A stretch of 64,000 bases of DNA from Bdellovibrionota bacterium (lineage in GTDB: Bacteria; Bdellovibrionota; Bdellovibrionia; Bdellovibrionales; JAMPXM01), in the NCBI GenBank assembly GCA_963170185.1, contig CAUJGS010000025.1, positions 22,350 to 86,349 of the forward strand, read 5' to 3'. The translations under genes and the position numbers were made by a program. How positions within the stretch are numbered: position 1 is the first letter of the stretch; each line of letters begins with the position of its first letter. A model generated the notes under the pieces. That model did no database searches. It had not been told where the DNA came from and was given only the letters and a program-made list of their open reading frames with translations. Shown in pieces: positions 34,836 through 43,299 of the stretch.

Positions 34836-35540
34836 ATGTCGAAAAATCGCTCGCATGATATGACGCTTTGGACGGGAATCGGCGCGTTCCTCTTGTTTGC
34901 AGGATTCGGATTCTGGATCACGGTTTCGGCGTGGGACGGAATGATCTACGTGTCCGACCTAAAACTCAAAGGCCTCTCAGGCCGCGTACCCGCGGCGATT
35001 CGCAAAGATCTCGACTTCTCCCGACTCAACGGCGCCGAGCTCATGAGCGCTTCGCAAAAACGCCTGTTCACGGCCGCACGTGTAATCACCACACAGAAGA
35101 ATGTCGGTATCGAATTCGGACAGTTTATTATTCGATCAAACGACGGCCAGCGACAACTTGCCTGCGATTTCTATGATCGCGTTCGAGTGAAACTTCAAGC
35201 CGACGGCATGGCGGTCTCCGGCGAACGTCCCGAGATTGAAATCAACGCTCCTTGCGCGACATCGACGGACCTTGCGCGCACGGAACCGATTTGGATTCCG
35301 ACAGAGGAGATCATGTCTGGGAACGCGGCCGACGGCGAAGCCACGTTCGCAAGCGTCGAGCGTTCGTCTTTCCGGTTCCGAAATATGAGCCACCACTGGC
35401 CACGCCGTTGGGCTGTAACGGAAGTCACTTTGTATCGGGAGTCAGAGCCCGGGCATGAAGTCCACGTCGATCAGGGCGATATGAAGGATTTCAATCAGAA
35501 ACCCCTCATCGTCACCTGGCCCGAATCCGCCGTTCGTTAA
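34836..35540 (+). CDS. Membrane-anchored periplasmic protein of unknown function
   Basis: 234 residues from ATG 34836; ATG 34821 is an in-frame alternative but GGGAG is placed for 34836. A single N-terminal helix (~8-29, IGAFLLFAGFGFWITV) is followed by a periplasmic domain. That domain has two cysteines, QLACDFYDR and NAPCATS, which could pair, and mixed beta strands to the end. The family is not recognised. The sigma-28-like promoter in front of it suggests expression with motility genes. It is monocistronic between two convergent or terminated units. Confidence 0.75.
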   Translation: MSKNRSHDMTLWTGIGAFLLFAGFGFWITVSAWDGMIYVSDLKLKGLSGRVPAAIRKDLDFSRLNGAELMSASQKRLFTAARVITTQKNVGIEFGQFIIRSNDGQRQLACDFYDRVRVKLQADGMAVSGERPEIEINAPCATSTDLARTEPIWIPTEEIMSGNAADGEATFASVERSSFRFRNMSHHWPRRWAVTEVTLYRESEPGHEVHVDQGDMKDFNQKPLIVTWPESAVR

Positions 35541-35550
35541 TCGGGCGATT

Positions 35551-36858
35551 TCAATCGGGCAACGCACACTCTTTGGCGTCAAGACCCACGCGATCATAGC
35601 CGTTATACCGTACACCCATTTCACGAGCCTCTCGACCGATCGCCAACACGCCCAGACGTGAAATCCAACCGTACACGTTTTCAAGCGGATGCCCCTCGAC
35701 CGAAATCTTGAGATCCGAAACGCAGAGTCGTTTGTACACCGCGCCCGGGCTATTAAGTGATTCGGTCGGACCTTTTTCCGAATGGCTTCGCAAAAAACCG
35801 CCAGCCAACTGGCAGCCGAAAAGGTACAGAGTTGGTTCGGCCGTGATGCCTTCCGATTGAACGATCGAAGGCACCCCTTCTTGAATGATCACTTCCTCGA
35901 CATCGCGACCGCCTTTTGCCGCCTTCATTTTCGTGCGCGAACGGTTATTGAGATTCAACACCTCTTCGCCCGAAGCGACCCGCATCACAGCGAGGCCATA
36001 AGTTCCCGCGTTGTTTTTCACAAACGTAACCGGATCGCCAGCAATACCACGAGCCGCGTATTGCTGCTTCATGCGGTCAATCATGGCCTGAACACGGCCC
36101 GCAAGAGCCTCGCGGCTGCCGGGTTCCGAAATATCAAATCCGGTAAAAAGCTCGGTTTCCACCGTCAAAAGCCAAGGGTCGACATCCGCGACTTTCGCAA
36201 ACTCAGTGGCAAGATCGTTGTAGTGTTTAAAGTATGTCGATTTTTTTCGCTGCCACCAGCCGAGTTCGCGAGGCGGGTTGAGTTTCACTTCAAGCTTTTC
36301 GCCCCACTCTTGATAAAACTCCGAGAAATCGTTGTTCGACACGATGAGATCGGGTTCAAAGCACGTGCACTGCACACGTCCGTCGGAAACCGTTACCGAG
36401 ACGACTTCGACCGTGCGACCGCTGGCCGCCGTCATCGTTGCGCGTTCGTTGCCGGTCTTTTCCTGTAGTCGCGGAATCGCCACGCACACTTCAAGATCAG
36501 CCCCAGTTAAAATCTCGCGAAGCGTGAACACGTTGTCCCAGTAGTAGGGATTGTTCGTGTGCTCCTCGGTGATCAACATAAGCTTCTTAACGCCCTTGCC
36601 GCCAGCGCCGCGCGCATAATGACGATCGATGTAGTACCGCACTAGGGGAGGAGCACTTTCCCGATCCGTCGGACAAATGTTGTTGAAGCCGGCTGGATAA
36701 ATATTGGCGTCAACGTTGACGACCTTGTATCCCGAATCGCGAATGTCGTAGCTCGAATAAAATGGCAGATCAACCTGACCACGCTCCGCCTGAAACCATT
36801 CACGGATCTGAGGCAGCTTCGCGACAATCGCTCGGTGCAGTTCGTCTTTCCGATTCAT
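35551..36858 (-). CDS. gshA: Glutamate-cysteine ligase (T. ferrooxidans type)
   Basis: A 435-residue protein that fits the proteobacterial GshA family found in Acidithiobacillus rather than E. coli GshA. Features are PFYSSYDIRDSGYKVVNVDA, YPAGFNNIC, LITEEHTNNPYYWDN and DLIVSNNDFS, with the late FVKNNAGTYGLAVMRV and QEGVPSIV. It joins Glu and Cys by a gamma peptide bond, the first step of glutathione synthesis, in the cytosol. No gshB follows within the window. It is the last gene of the minus-strand operon headed by the ArsA-like pair, 20 nt after the CysZ-like gene. Confidence 0.88.
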   Translation of the reverse strand: MNRKDELHRAIVAKLPQIREWFQAERGQVDLPFYSSYDIRDSGYKVVNVDANIYPAGFNNICPTDRESAPPLVRYYIDRHYARGAGGKGVKKLMLITEEHTNNPYYWDNVFTLREILTGADLEVCVAIPRLQEKTGNERATMTAASGRTVEVVSVTVSDGRVQCTCFEPDLIVSNNDFSEFYQEWGEKLEVKLNPPRELGWWQRKKSTYFKHYNDLATEFAKVADVDPWLLTVETELFTGFDISEPGSREALAGRVQAMIDRMKQQYAARGIAGDPVTFVKNNAGTYGLAVMRVASGEEVLNLNNRSRTKMKAAKGGRDVEEVIIQEGVPSIVQSEGITAEPTLYLFGCQLAGGFLRSHSEKGPTESLNSPGAVYKRLCVSDLKISVEGHPLENVYGWISRLGVLAIGREAREMGVRYNGYDRVGLDAKECALPD

Positions 36859-36878
36859 ACTTTCCTCACTCTCAAAAG

Positions 36879-37664
36879 CTACATCACTCGGATCTCGGTC
36901 GATCGTTTCTCGGCTGCGTTTTCCGAGTCGGCGCTGCGCTTAAGCAGCAAGCCGCCGCCAACCACGGCAGCAGGCATGATAATCACACTCATGCCGGGGA
37001 TAACCAAAACCGATCCCAAGCCGACAGCAAAACCCGAGTACATCGCAAGATGACTGCGAAAATGCTGAAAGCGCCGACGAATTCCCCAACCCATGGCTTC
37101 GAAGCTGTAGTCCGAAACGTCAAAAGCCAAGATGAGCACGAAACCCATTGTGGCAATCAGGTTGATGAGCGGAATAAGAGAGCACATAAACAAAATCGCA
37201 GCCGCTACCGCGAAAATCAGACTCTTCACGAGGCTGACCAGCAGCATACGTACCGTAAACACCAACCACTCGCGCATCTGAAAGGGTTGATCTTTCCTCA
37301 TTCCAATCACAACCAGAGCAAGTTCCGCAAGAATCGAGTAAAACGGAGCCACGACCAATCTCACGGAAACGTAAACTGCCACGCCCAAAGCCAGCAAAGC
37401 GATCGGCCAAAGCACCAAGGTCAGCGCGAAGATCGCCCAAGACCCGGGCGCCAGCGAAATCCAAGAACCCAACGAGACCGCAAAACTCCCGATAGAGCCA
37501 CCGATAAAATACAAACCCGAAATGGTGATCAACGTTCCCAGCACCAAGGCCACCGCAAACGGGATGAGTGACCAAGTCCGCAATTTACTGTCGCCGACAA
37601 GAATCTGAAAGCCGCGAAACAAGGCCGTTAACCCGTAAAAAAAATCGCTCATGAAATTACTCAT
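36879..37664 (-). CDS. EI24/CysZ-family membrane protein
   Basis: 261 residues from ATG 37664, which has GGAGGC upstream and overlaps the stop of the TPR lipoprotein gene. About six hydrophobic stretches are present, including the Gly/Ile-rich LIPFAVALVLGTLITISG and long helices around LVKSLIFAVAAAILFMCSLIPLI. The start FFYGLTALFRGFQIL, the central VAPFYSILAE and the FDVSDYSFE/GWGIRRRFQ region are hallmarks of the EI24/CysZ family, whose CysZ members import sulfate. Its place next to gshA would fit sulfur supply, but transport is inferred. Confidence 0.85.
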   Translation of the reverse strand: MSNFMSDFFYGLTALFRGFQILVGDSKLRTWSLIPFAVALVLGTLITISGLYFIGGSIGSFAVSLGSWISLAPGSWAIFALTLVLWPIALLALGVAVYVSVRLVVAPFYSILAELALVVIGMRKDQPFQMREWLVFTVRMLLVSLVKSLIFAVAAAILFMCSLIPLINLIATMGFVLILAFDVSDYSFEAMGWGIRRRFQHFRSHLAMYSGFAVGLGSVLVIPGMSVIIMPAAVVGGGLLLKRSADSENAAEKRSTEIRVM

Positions 37665-38892
37665 CAGAGCCTCCTTCTTCCGAAGCATCGGACGCCCCTT
37701 CGCCAGGAAAGGCCGGTTTCGCCTCTAACACGCGAGGCTTGCGCTCTTCACGACGTCTCGCAGAGTCCGGTGTCTCGCTCTCACCCGCAGGACGATCCAG
37801 CATCAGCGTCGACTGTAGGTTTTCGTCAAAGTCCTCGGCAAAATCCACGATCTTGCGAAGCGGGCTATCGGGGTGCGCCGCTTTGACGATTTCCGTGACG
37901 AACAACGCCTTCAAAGCCGCAACGGCATCCGACAAACGTACCAGACGACTCCACCGTTCGCGCTGTTGTTCCCGAGCCGCGATCACGATTTCCGCCGCGG
38001 CCGGAACTGGAACCGCATCGATCGATTTTCGTAGGGCACCGTAGCTCGCAATCAACTCTTCGGCCGACTGTTCTGCCCACGGAGAAATACCAAGTTCGGC
38101 GGACTGGAGCAGGTAGATCTGACTGCGCTCGATCGGAACCAAACTCGATTCAAAACGCTCCCATGTGACTTCGCCTAGCGGACGATGCCCCATCGCGTAC
38201 AAGATTCTTGGCACCCACTCGGGCTGGTCGCCAGCCGCAATCTGCGAGCGCAGTCGAGCCAGCTGCCCTTCCGCTAGGTTGTAGTACCTCTCGGCTTCGG
38301 CAAAGATCCGCTCACGCGCGTAGGCCGCAGCCAGTCTTGCCGGTAATTCCGTTTGAGCGACTTCGACCGGCAAGTATCGACTCCGGCGTTCCGCATCCTT
38401 CAGCGCGGCCAAACTCTTGTCGTCTTCACCAAGCGCCTCATACAAAACGCCCGCGCGCAAAAGCGAGAGCCCCTGAAGTCGAGGAGCGCGCTTTGCGGTT
38501 TCCGCGACACTTCGATAAATCGTCAACGCCTCCTGGTGACGACCAAGTCCCTCAAGAGCGCGAGCCCGGTTAAACTGAGCCGCCAGCGTCCAATTCGTCG
38601 TCGGATGCGCCCGAAGCATTTTTTGAAAAAGATCATCCGCCTTTTCGTACTCTCGCTTCTCGAGAAGATCGAAAGCATCCCGATACATCTTCGGCGCATC
38701 TGGAATCGGCGCCTGATAAGGATCTTCCGGAAACCCCAATACACGTTTGATCTTCGCGGCATCCCAAGTGCCCATTCTACCAGACACTGGCTCCGCTGCC
38801 ACCGGCGGACGAGTCGCGCATCCCGCAAGAGCGAAACTCACGATGGCGAAACCAACCAAGCCCGTCCCGCGCCAAACACTTGAACGCTTCAT
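37657..38892 (-). CDS. TPR lipoprotein
   Basis: A 411-residue protein from ATG 38892, overlapping the ArsA-like stop by 4 nt. The signal peptide ends ALAGC (lipobox). Residues ~65-260 hold TPR-like pairs (AFDLLEKREYEKADDLFQKM; RALEGLGRHQEALTIYRSV), suited to protein-protein contact in the periplasm. The C-terminal ~60 residues are acidic and Pro/Glu-rich (GEGASDASEEGGSDE). It is encoded between the ATPase pair and the CysZ-like protein. Confidence 0.85.
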   Translation of the reverse strand: MKRSSVWRGTGLVGFAIVSFALAGCATRPPVAAEPVSGRMGTWDAAKIKRVLGFPEDPYQAPIPDAPKMYRDAFDLLEKREYEKADDLFQKMLRAHPTTNWTLAAQFNRARALEGLGRHQEALTIYRSVAETAKRAPRLQGLSLLRAGVLYEALGEDDKSLAALKDAERRSRYLPVEVAQTELPARLAAAYARERIFAEAERYYNLAEGQLARLRSQIAAGDQPEWVPRILYAMGHRPLGEVTWERFESSLVPIERSQIYLLQSAELGISPWAEQSAEELIASYGALRKSIDAVPVPAAAEIVIAAREQQRERWSRLVRLSDAVAALKALFVTEIVKAAHPDSPLRKIVDFAEDFDENLQSTLMLDRPAGESETPDSARRREERKPRVLEAKPAFPGEGASDASEEGGSDE

Positions 38893-40046
38893 CACTTCAG
38901 CCCTCCCTCATCGGCCGTCGCTAAAAACTTCGCAAGCTCCTCGAGATCCGCCAAACCCGCCAAATCTTGCCGGTATTCCGGCACTCGCAGAACCGAAATC
39001 GCCCGTCCGGTTTCTCGATCCTTCAAATCGCGCTCAAAGAGGTCAAATTGTTTGAAACGTGCTTCGTGGTCGCGTCGAACTTCGGCGTGATACGCACGCA
39101 GCTTCTCCAATGTCGTTCGCAGAGCCGATGGGATCTCATCGGCCCGAGACATCTGCTCGTCAGAAGGAAGACTTTCCGGAAACGCACGATTCAAAACGCA
39201 CGCGCCAAGCCGATAGCCAAACTGCTTGAGGTGCATGTTTAAATGCTGCGCCTCTTTCAGTTTCGCGACGTCAAAACTAGTAACCAAAACAAAGACCGAC
39301 GATTGCGATTTCAATAACGTATTCACCGCTTCCGTGCGTTCGCGAAGTTTTTTTTGAATAGCCTGCATCGACTGAAAGAAATCGATCAGTTCTTCGATGA
39401 AGCGCGCCCCCGTCAGTACCTCAAGCGATTTTAACGCCGCCTTGGTGCCTCGCCCAAGAATCGAAGACACAAGGCCCTGCCCAAAAAAACCAGCTTGCGC
39501 TTCGGGATTCATAAACCACTTCGTGATGCCATCTTGAAAGAGCCCACGAATGCGTTCCGGAGCCGAAAGAAAATCAATCGCATGCTGAGTTGGAGGCGTA
39601 TCGAGAATAATGAGATCGTAACCGGCCTCACTCGCCTGAAGTAGGCGTTCCAAGGCGGTAAACTCCTGCGAACCCGAAAGCGTCGTCGACAGCTGATCGT
39701 AAAGACGATTCTTCGCAAGACGCTTCATCAAATCGGGGTCTGTCGAATGGCGCAGAATAAAACCGTCGAAAACCTTCTTCGAATCAATGACGGCTGCGTG
39801 CAGTTTCCCCGACGACGCGGCAGCTGCGCTTGCTCCTTCGGCCATCGGAACCAAGCGCTCTTCCACTCCGGAAAGATCCAGCTGCAACGCCGAGGCAAGT
39901 CGCTTAGCCGGATCGACAGTCACGACCAAAACATTTTTCCCAAGTTGTCGACCACGCAAGGCCAAAGCCGCGGCCATCGTCGTTTTCCCGACACCGCCAG
40001 ACCCCACACAGACCACGACCTTGTGCTCACTTAAGAGCGCGTCCAA
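38892..40046 (-). CDS. ArsA/GET3-family ATPase, subunit 2
   Basis: A 384-residue cytosolic P-loop ATPase that begins with TTG inside the end of the first ATPase gene (16 nt overlap). Walker A is VGSGGVGKTT: the signature lysine of deviant Walker A proteins (KGGVGKT) is replaced by Ser. VVTVDPAKRLASALQL, LIILDTPPTQHAIDFL and FVLVTSFDVAKL are ArsA features. The pair matches the two-gene ArsA-like set of Mycobacterium (Rv3679-Rv3680 type), where one partner has KGGVGK and the other GSGGVGK. No arsenite cysteines are evident. The cargo is unknown; the TPR lipoprotein downstream may be its partner. Confidence 0.88.
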   Translation of the reverse strand: MDALLSEHKVVVCVGSGGVGKTTMAAALALRGRQLGKNVLVVTVDPAKRLASALQLDLSGVEERLVPMAEGASAAAASSGKLHAAVIDSKKVFDGFILRHSTDPDLMKRLAKNRLYDQLSTTLSGSQEFTALERLLQASEAGYDLIILDTPPTQHAIDFLSAPERIRGLFQDGITKWFMNPEAQAGFFGQGLVSSILGRGTKAALKSLEVLTGARFIEELIDFFQSMQAIQKKLRERTEAVNTLLKSQSSVFVLVTSFDVAKLKEAQHLNMHLKQFGYRLGACVLNRAFPESLPSDEQMSRADEIPSALRTTLEKLRAYHAEVRRDHEARFKQFDLFERDLKDRETGRAISVLRVPEYRQDLAGLADLEELAKFLATADEGGLK

Positions 40047-41053
40047 AGAACCCGTAGGGCCTCCTTCGTGGCGTCGATCATCTCACGCGGTGACTTCGCA
40101 AGGTAGCGCGGAACCAACAATGCTTCGCTGGCGGCTGTTTCACCGATGGCGGCTTTTCCTATGGCCGCTCGCAAAAGCTCAATCATGTTCGCCTGGCTTT
40201 TCAACTGTCCGGCAAGACCATGCGCGTATCGCCCCAACTCATTGGCATCCGCCGACGCCGACGCCGTCGCCGTCGCCAGCGCCTCTAATTCGGAAACCTC
40301 CAGAGGAACTTCGAGCTTGCGATTTCCAACCACACAAACCGGCATCGCGAACTCGCGATGCACCTGACCGACAAACTCTTCGGTTTCTACAATGGGAAGC
40401 TCTTCCAAAAGAGTCACTGCAACCAGGGCCGACGTCATCGGATCGCGAAGCAGGCGGTCGATCTCGCCAGAGTGTTGGGCGATAGGGCCTATTTGAATGG
40501 CATCCGCCATCCCCTTAGGGGTGCGAAACACCGCAAGCGCGTGCCCGGTAGCCGGCATGTCGACCACGATCGTGTCGTAGGTGATCGGTGGCCCCACTCG
40601 GCGAATGCCCGAAGTGATCTTCCCCAAGATCGCGATTTCCCCAAGACCCGGTGCAACATTCACCAAGGCCTTCATCACCTTGTTTTCGAAAAAAATCTTG
40701 TAGAGCCGTTCGAGCTTCAAAAGGTGCAAAACGTATTCGCGCAAACAGCTCTCGCCGCTCCAGAGCGCAATGTCGAAACCCAGTCCCGATGGACGCGGCG
40801 TGTGATCGACCACTGGCAATTCTAGAAAATCCTGAAAGTACGACCTCTCTCCGGTTTCCACGAGCAGCGTTTTTCGCCCTGATTCCGCGGTGCCGCTGGC
40901 CAACGCGGCGGCCACAAGCGACTTACCGACCCCGCCCTTGCCCGACACAAAAACATAGGGCCGCAAAGCAAACCCCGCCAAATCCGCCATAGACGCGGTT
41001 TTGGAGCTTTTGCTGGTGGAAGTTTTCGATCTCTCGGGCGCGGCGTCGCTCAA
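40031..41053 (-). CDS. ArsA/GET3-family ATPase, subunit 1
   Basis: A 340-residue P-loop ATPase and first gene of the operon. A Ser/Thr/Lys-rich N-terminal tail (~1-25) precedes the deviant Walker A FVSGKGGVGKS with the signature lysine. LLVETGERSYFQDFL and YDTIVVDMPATGHALAVF follow. A low-complexity Ala/Thr/Ser stretch (LATATASASADANE, ~262-275) comes from a GCCGAC/GCCGTC triplet repeat near 40247-40280. It probably acts as a heterodimer with subunit 2. The 106 bp up to tig should carry both promoters. Confidence 0.88.
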   Translation of the reverse strand: MSDAAPERSKTSTSKSSKTASMADLAGFALRPYVFVSGKGGVGKSLVAAALASGTAESGRKTLLVETGERSYFQDFLELPVVDHTPRPSGLGFDIALWSGESCLREYVLHLLKLERLYKIFFENKVMKALVNVAPGLGEIAILGKITSGIRRVGPPITYDTIVVDMPATGHALAVFRTPKGMADAIQIGPIAQHSGEIDRLLRDPMTSALVAVTLLEELPIVETEEFVGQVHREFAMPVCVVGNRKLEVPLEVSELEALATATASASADANELGRYAHGLAGQLKSQANMIELLRAAIGKAAIGETAASEALLVPRYLAKSPREMIDATKEALRVLWTRS

Positions 41054-41159
41054 TCTGCGTTTTCCTTATTCAAAATCCTACATCTGCTATGAAAACATTA
41101 GACTTTTTTAGACTGTTCTCCTAACAATTCGCCACTTCTTTATTTAGGGGAATACGTTC

Positions 41160-42476
41160 ATGAAAGCCACTCTCGAAACAGTTTCTAATTTGCAGCGCAA
41201 ACTCAACATCCAAGTGCCTGCGTCGGAAGTTACAGCCGCGTTCAACAACGCCTATGCCTCGATCCAAAAACACGTGGCAATCAAAGGCTTCCGCAAAGGA
41301 AAAGCGCCCATTCAGACAGTTAAGTCGCTTTACGGCGATCGCGTGAAGCAGGACGTCGTCAACGACCTCGTTCAAAAGTACTATTCGACAGCACTACGCG
41401 AGCATTCGCTCAATCCGGTTAGCTTCCCAACTATCGAATTCGATAATCTCACAGAATCTGCTGATTTTGCATTCACTGCGGAATTTGAAGTTCGCCCGGA
41501 AGTCGTTTTGAAGCAGGTCGAAAAGCTTCAAGTTCAGCGCGAAAAGTTCGCGATCGACGACGCGTTCGTCAACAACACGCTCGAAGACATCCGCAAGAGC
41601 CGCTCGGTCAACGTTCCGGTTCTCGAAAACCGCCCTGCTCAAAAAGGCGACATTGCAGTTCTCGACTTCAAAGGCTTCCTTGAGTCGGGGGAACTCGAAA
41701 ATGGATCGGCGGAAGGTCACGAACTTGAACTCGGTTCAAATATGTTCATCCCCGGCTTTGAAGAAGGCGTAGAGGGAATGGCTGTCGGATCGGACAAAGA
41801 GGTTCAGATCAAATTCCCGGACGACTATCACGTGTCGCACCTCGCGGGTCAGCCCGTGAAGTTCCAGGTGAAGCTACACAAACTTCTTAAGAAAGACCTC
41901 CCAGAACTGAACGACGCATTCGCTAAAGAAATGGGTGGCAAGTACGAGACCCTCGAAGACCTCAAGAAGGCCATCGTTGAGGATTACACGAAGCGCGAAG
42001 AAAAGCGCATCAAGGACGAACTCAAAGATCGCTTGATGAAAGCCCTCGTAGAAAAGAACCCAGTAGACGTTCCAAACTCTTTGCTCGCTGAGCAAAAGAA
42101 AGCGCTCATCGAAGATCTTCAGAAGCGCATGGAATCGCAAGGTATGGGCGGCGAACAGTTTGAAGACTACAAGCAAAAGTGGGATTCAGACTTCGATGAA
42201 ACAGCGAAGTTCATGATTCGTTCGAGCTTCCTTCTCGATAAAATCGCGGAAGACAACAAACTCAAAGCGACCGACGCCGATCTCGAAGCGAAGTTCGACG
42301 AATACGCGAAGCAAACTGGTATCGAGCTTGCGCGTGTTAAAGAATTCTACGCTGACGAAGACCGCAGCTCGCGTCTGCGCTATCAGTTGACAGAAGAGCG
42401 CGTTGTCGATTGGCTGATCTCTAAGGCTGACGTGAAAGAGGTTGCGAAAGCGGACCTCGAAAAGTCTGGCAACTAA
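41160..42476 (+). CDS. tig: Trigger factor
   Basis: A 438-residue ribosome-associated chaperone and prolyl isomerase with AGGGG upstream. The N-terminal domain carries the ribosome-docking loop GFRKGKAP. The middle FKBP-like domain runs from GDIAVLDFKGFL through FIPGFEEGVEGMAVGSDKEV to VKLHKL. The C-terminal helical arms make up residues ~250-435. It binds nascent chains at the exit tunnel. In many bacteria tig precedes clpP-clpX-lon; here it is separated from them and on the other strand. Confidence 0.98.
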   Translation: MKATLETVSNLQRKLNIQVPASEVTAAFNNAYASIQKHVAIKGFRKGKAPIQTVKSLYGDRVKQDVVNDLVQKYYSTALREHSLNPVSFPTIEFDNLTESADFAFTAEFEVRPEVVLKQVEKLQVQREKFAIDDAFVNNTLEDIRKSRSVNVPVLENRPAQKGDIAVLDFKGFLESGELENGSAEGHELELGSNMFIPGFEEGVEGMAVGSDKEVQIKFPDDYHVSHLAGQPVKFQVKLHKLLKKDLPELNDAFAKEMGGKYETLEDLKKAIVEDYTKREEKRIKDELKDRLMKALVEKNPVDVPNSLLAEQKKALIEDLQKRMESQGMGGEQFEDYKQKWDSDFDETAKFMIRSSFLLDKIAEDNKLKATDADLEAKFDEYAKQTGIELARVKEFYADEDRSSRLRYQLTEERVVDWLISKADVKEVAKADLEKSGN

Positions 42477-42483
42477 GATCTTT

Positions 42484-42514
42484 GGTACCGGGTCGCAGTG
42501 TGCTGCCCGGTACC
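42484..42514 (+). terminator. Perfect 9-bp hairpin after tig
   Basis: GGTACCGGG and CCCGGTACC pair perfectly around a 13-nt loop, 7 nt after the tig stop. No T tract follows on either strand, so it may stabilise the 3' end or act with Rho rather than as a classic terminator. Confidence 0.45.
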
Positions 42515-42560
42515 CAAAAATCGGGCCTGAACTTTGAACACGTGGGCAAGAGGGGGCCTT

Positions 42561-43265
42561 ATGTCGTTCAGCGATTTCACTCAAATCAACACTCATGTCG
42601 GAAAAGCCATCACCGTTTTTGGCCTTTCCGTTTTGATCGCGGCAGGTGCGGCATGTGCGCCACGCTCTCCTTCGTCCGCACCAGACGCGCAAGAAGATGC
42701 ACCCATCGGTACCCGCAATATCGGCTGCGAAAACTCTGGCCCGATGAAGTTTCCAACGGGATCCGACTCACCAACCGGCAAAACAGAACTTCACCGCGTC
42801 CCAAGTCGCAAAGACAACTTCTGTGCCGTCGTGCTCTCAATTGACCCGACTTTCTTGGGCTGGCTCAACTCAGGCGACAAGTCGTTTGAATATCGAAAGT
42901 CCTTCCCGGCTGATCCCGTTAGCCACATCATCTTCTTCGACAATCGCGCGCAGTCCTTGGTGGCTGTCGCCGAGGTCGTCGAAGTTCTCGGCGGCGATCC
43001 GCTTGAGATCTCCAACCTCACTTGGACTCGTTCCGGCACGACCGTCGACGGCCTCATGAGCTACTTCGGTGATCGCGCAGCGGGCTTTGCCATCGAGCTT
43101 AAAAACTTCCGCTCGCTTCCGGCCCCTATCACGTTGGCGGCGGCGCGCGCGATCGACCCGAAATTTCAACGGCCCTATGGCTACCTCTTCACCGAGCGCC
43201 ACCCCAAGATCGACGAGGCCTTGCTTAAGCAAATTCAAAATCCCGAAAAGTACGGCCCACGCTAA
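42561..43265 (+). CDS. Exported protein with ASCH/PUA-like domain
   Basis: 234 residues from ATG 42561 with AGAGGGGG upstream. The N-terminal ~35 residues are a signal peptide; a cysteine at GAAC could be lipidated, though the -3 residue is not ideal. After a Ser/Pro linker, residues ~90-225 follow the ASCH-fold pattern: VVLSIDPTFLGWLNSGDKSF, EYRKSFP, HIIFFDNR, SYFGDRAAGFAIEL and a C-terminal PYGYLF. ASCH/PUA domains normally bind RNA or modified nucleotides in the cytoplasm, so an exported version is odd. The match is by pattern; the signal peptide is clear. Confidence 0.7.
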   Translation: MSFSDFTQINTHVGKAITVFGLSVLIAAGAACAPRSPSSAPDAQEDAPIGTRNIGCENSGPMKFPTGSDSPTGKTELHRVPSRKDNFCAVVLSIDPTFLGWLNSGDKSFEYRKSFPADPVSHIIFFDNRAQSLVAVAEVVEVLGGDPLEISNLTWTRSGTTVDGLMSYFGDRAAGFAIELKNFRSLPAPITLAAARAIDPKFQRPYGYLFTERHPKIDEALLKQIQNPEKYGPR

Positions 43266-43299
43266 ATCGGGCCGACACCTAAAAAGCCAAGAGGGCACT

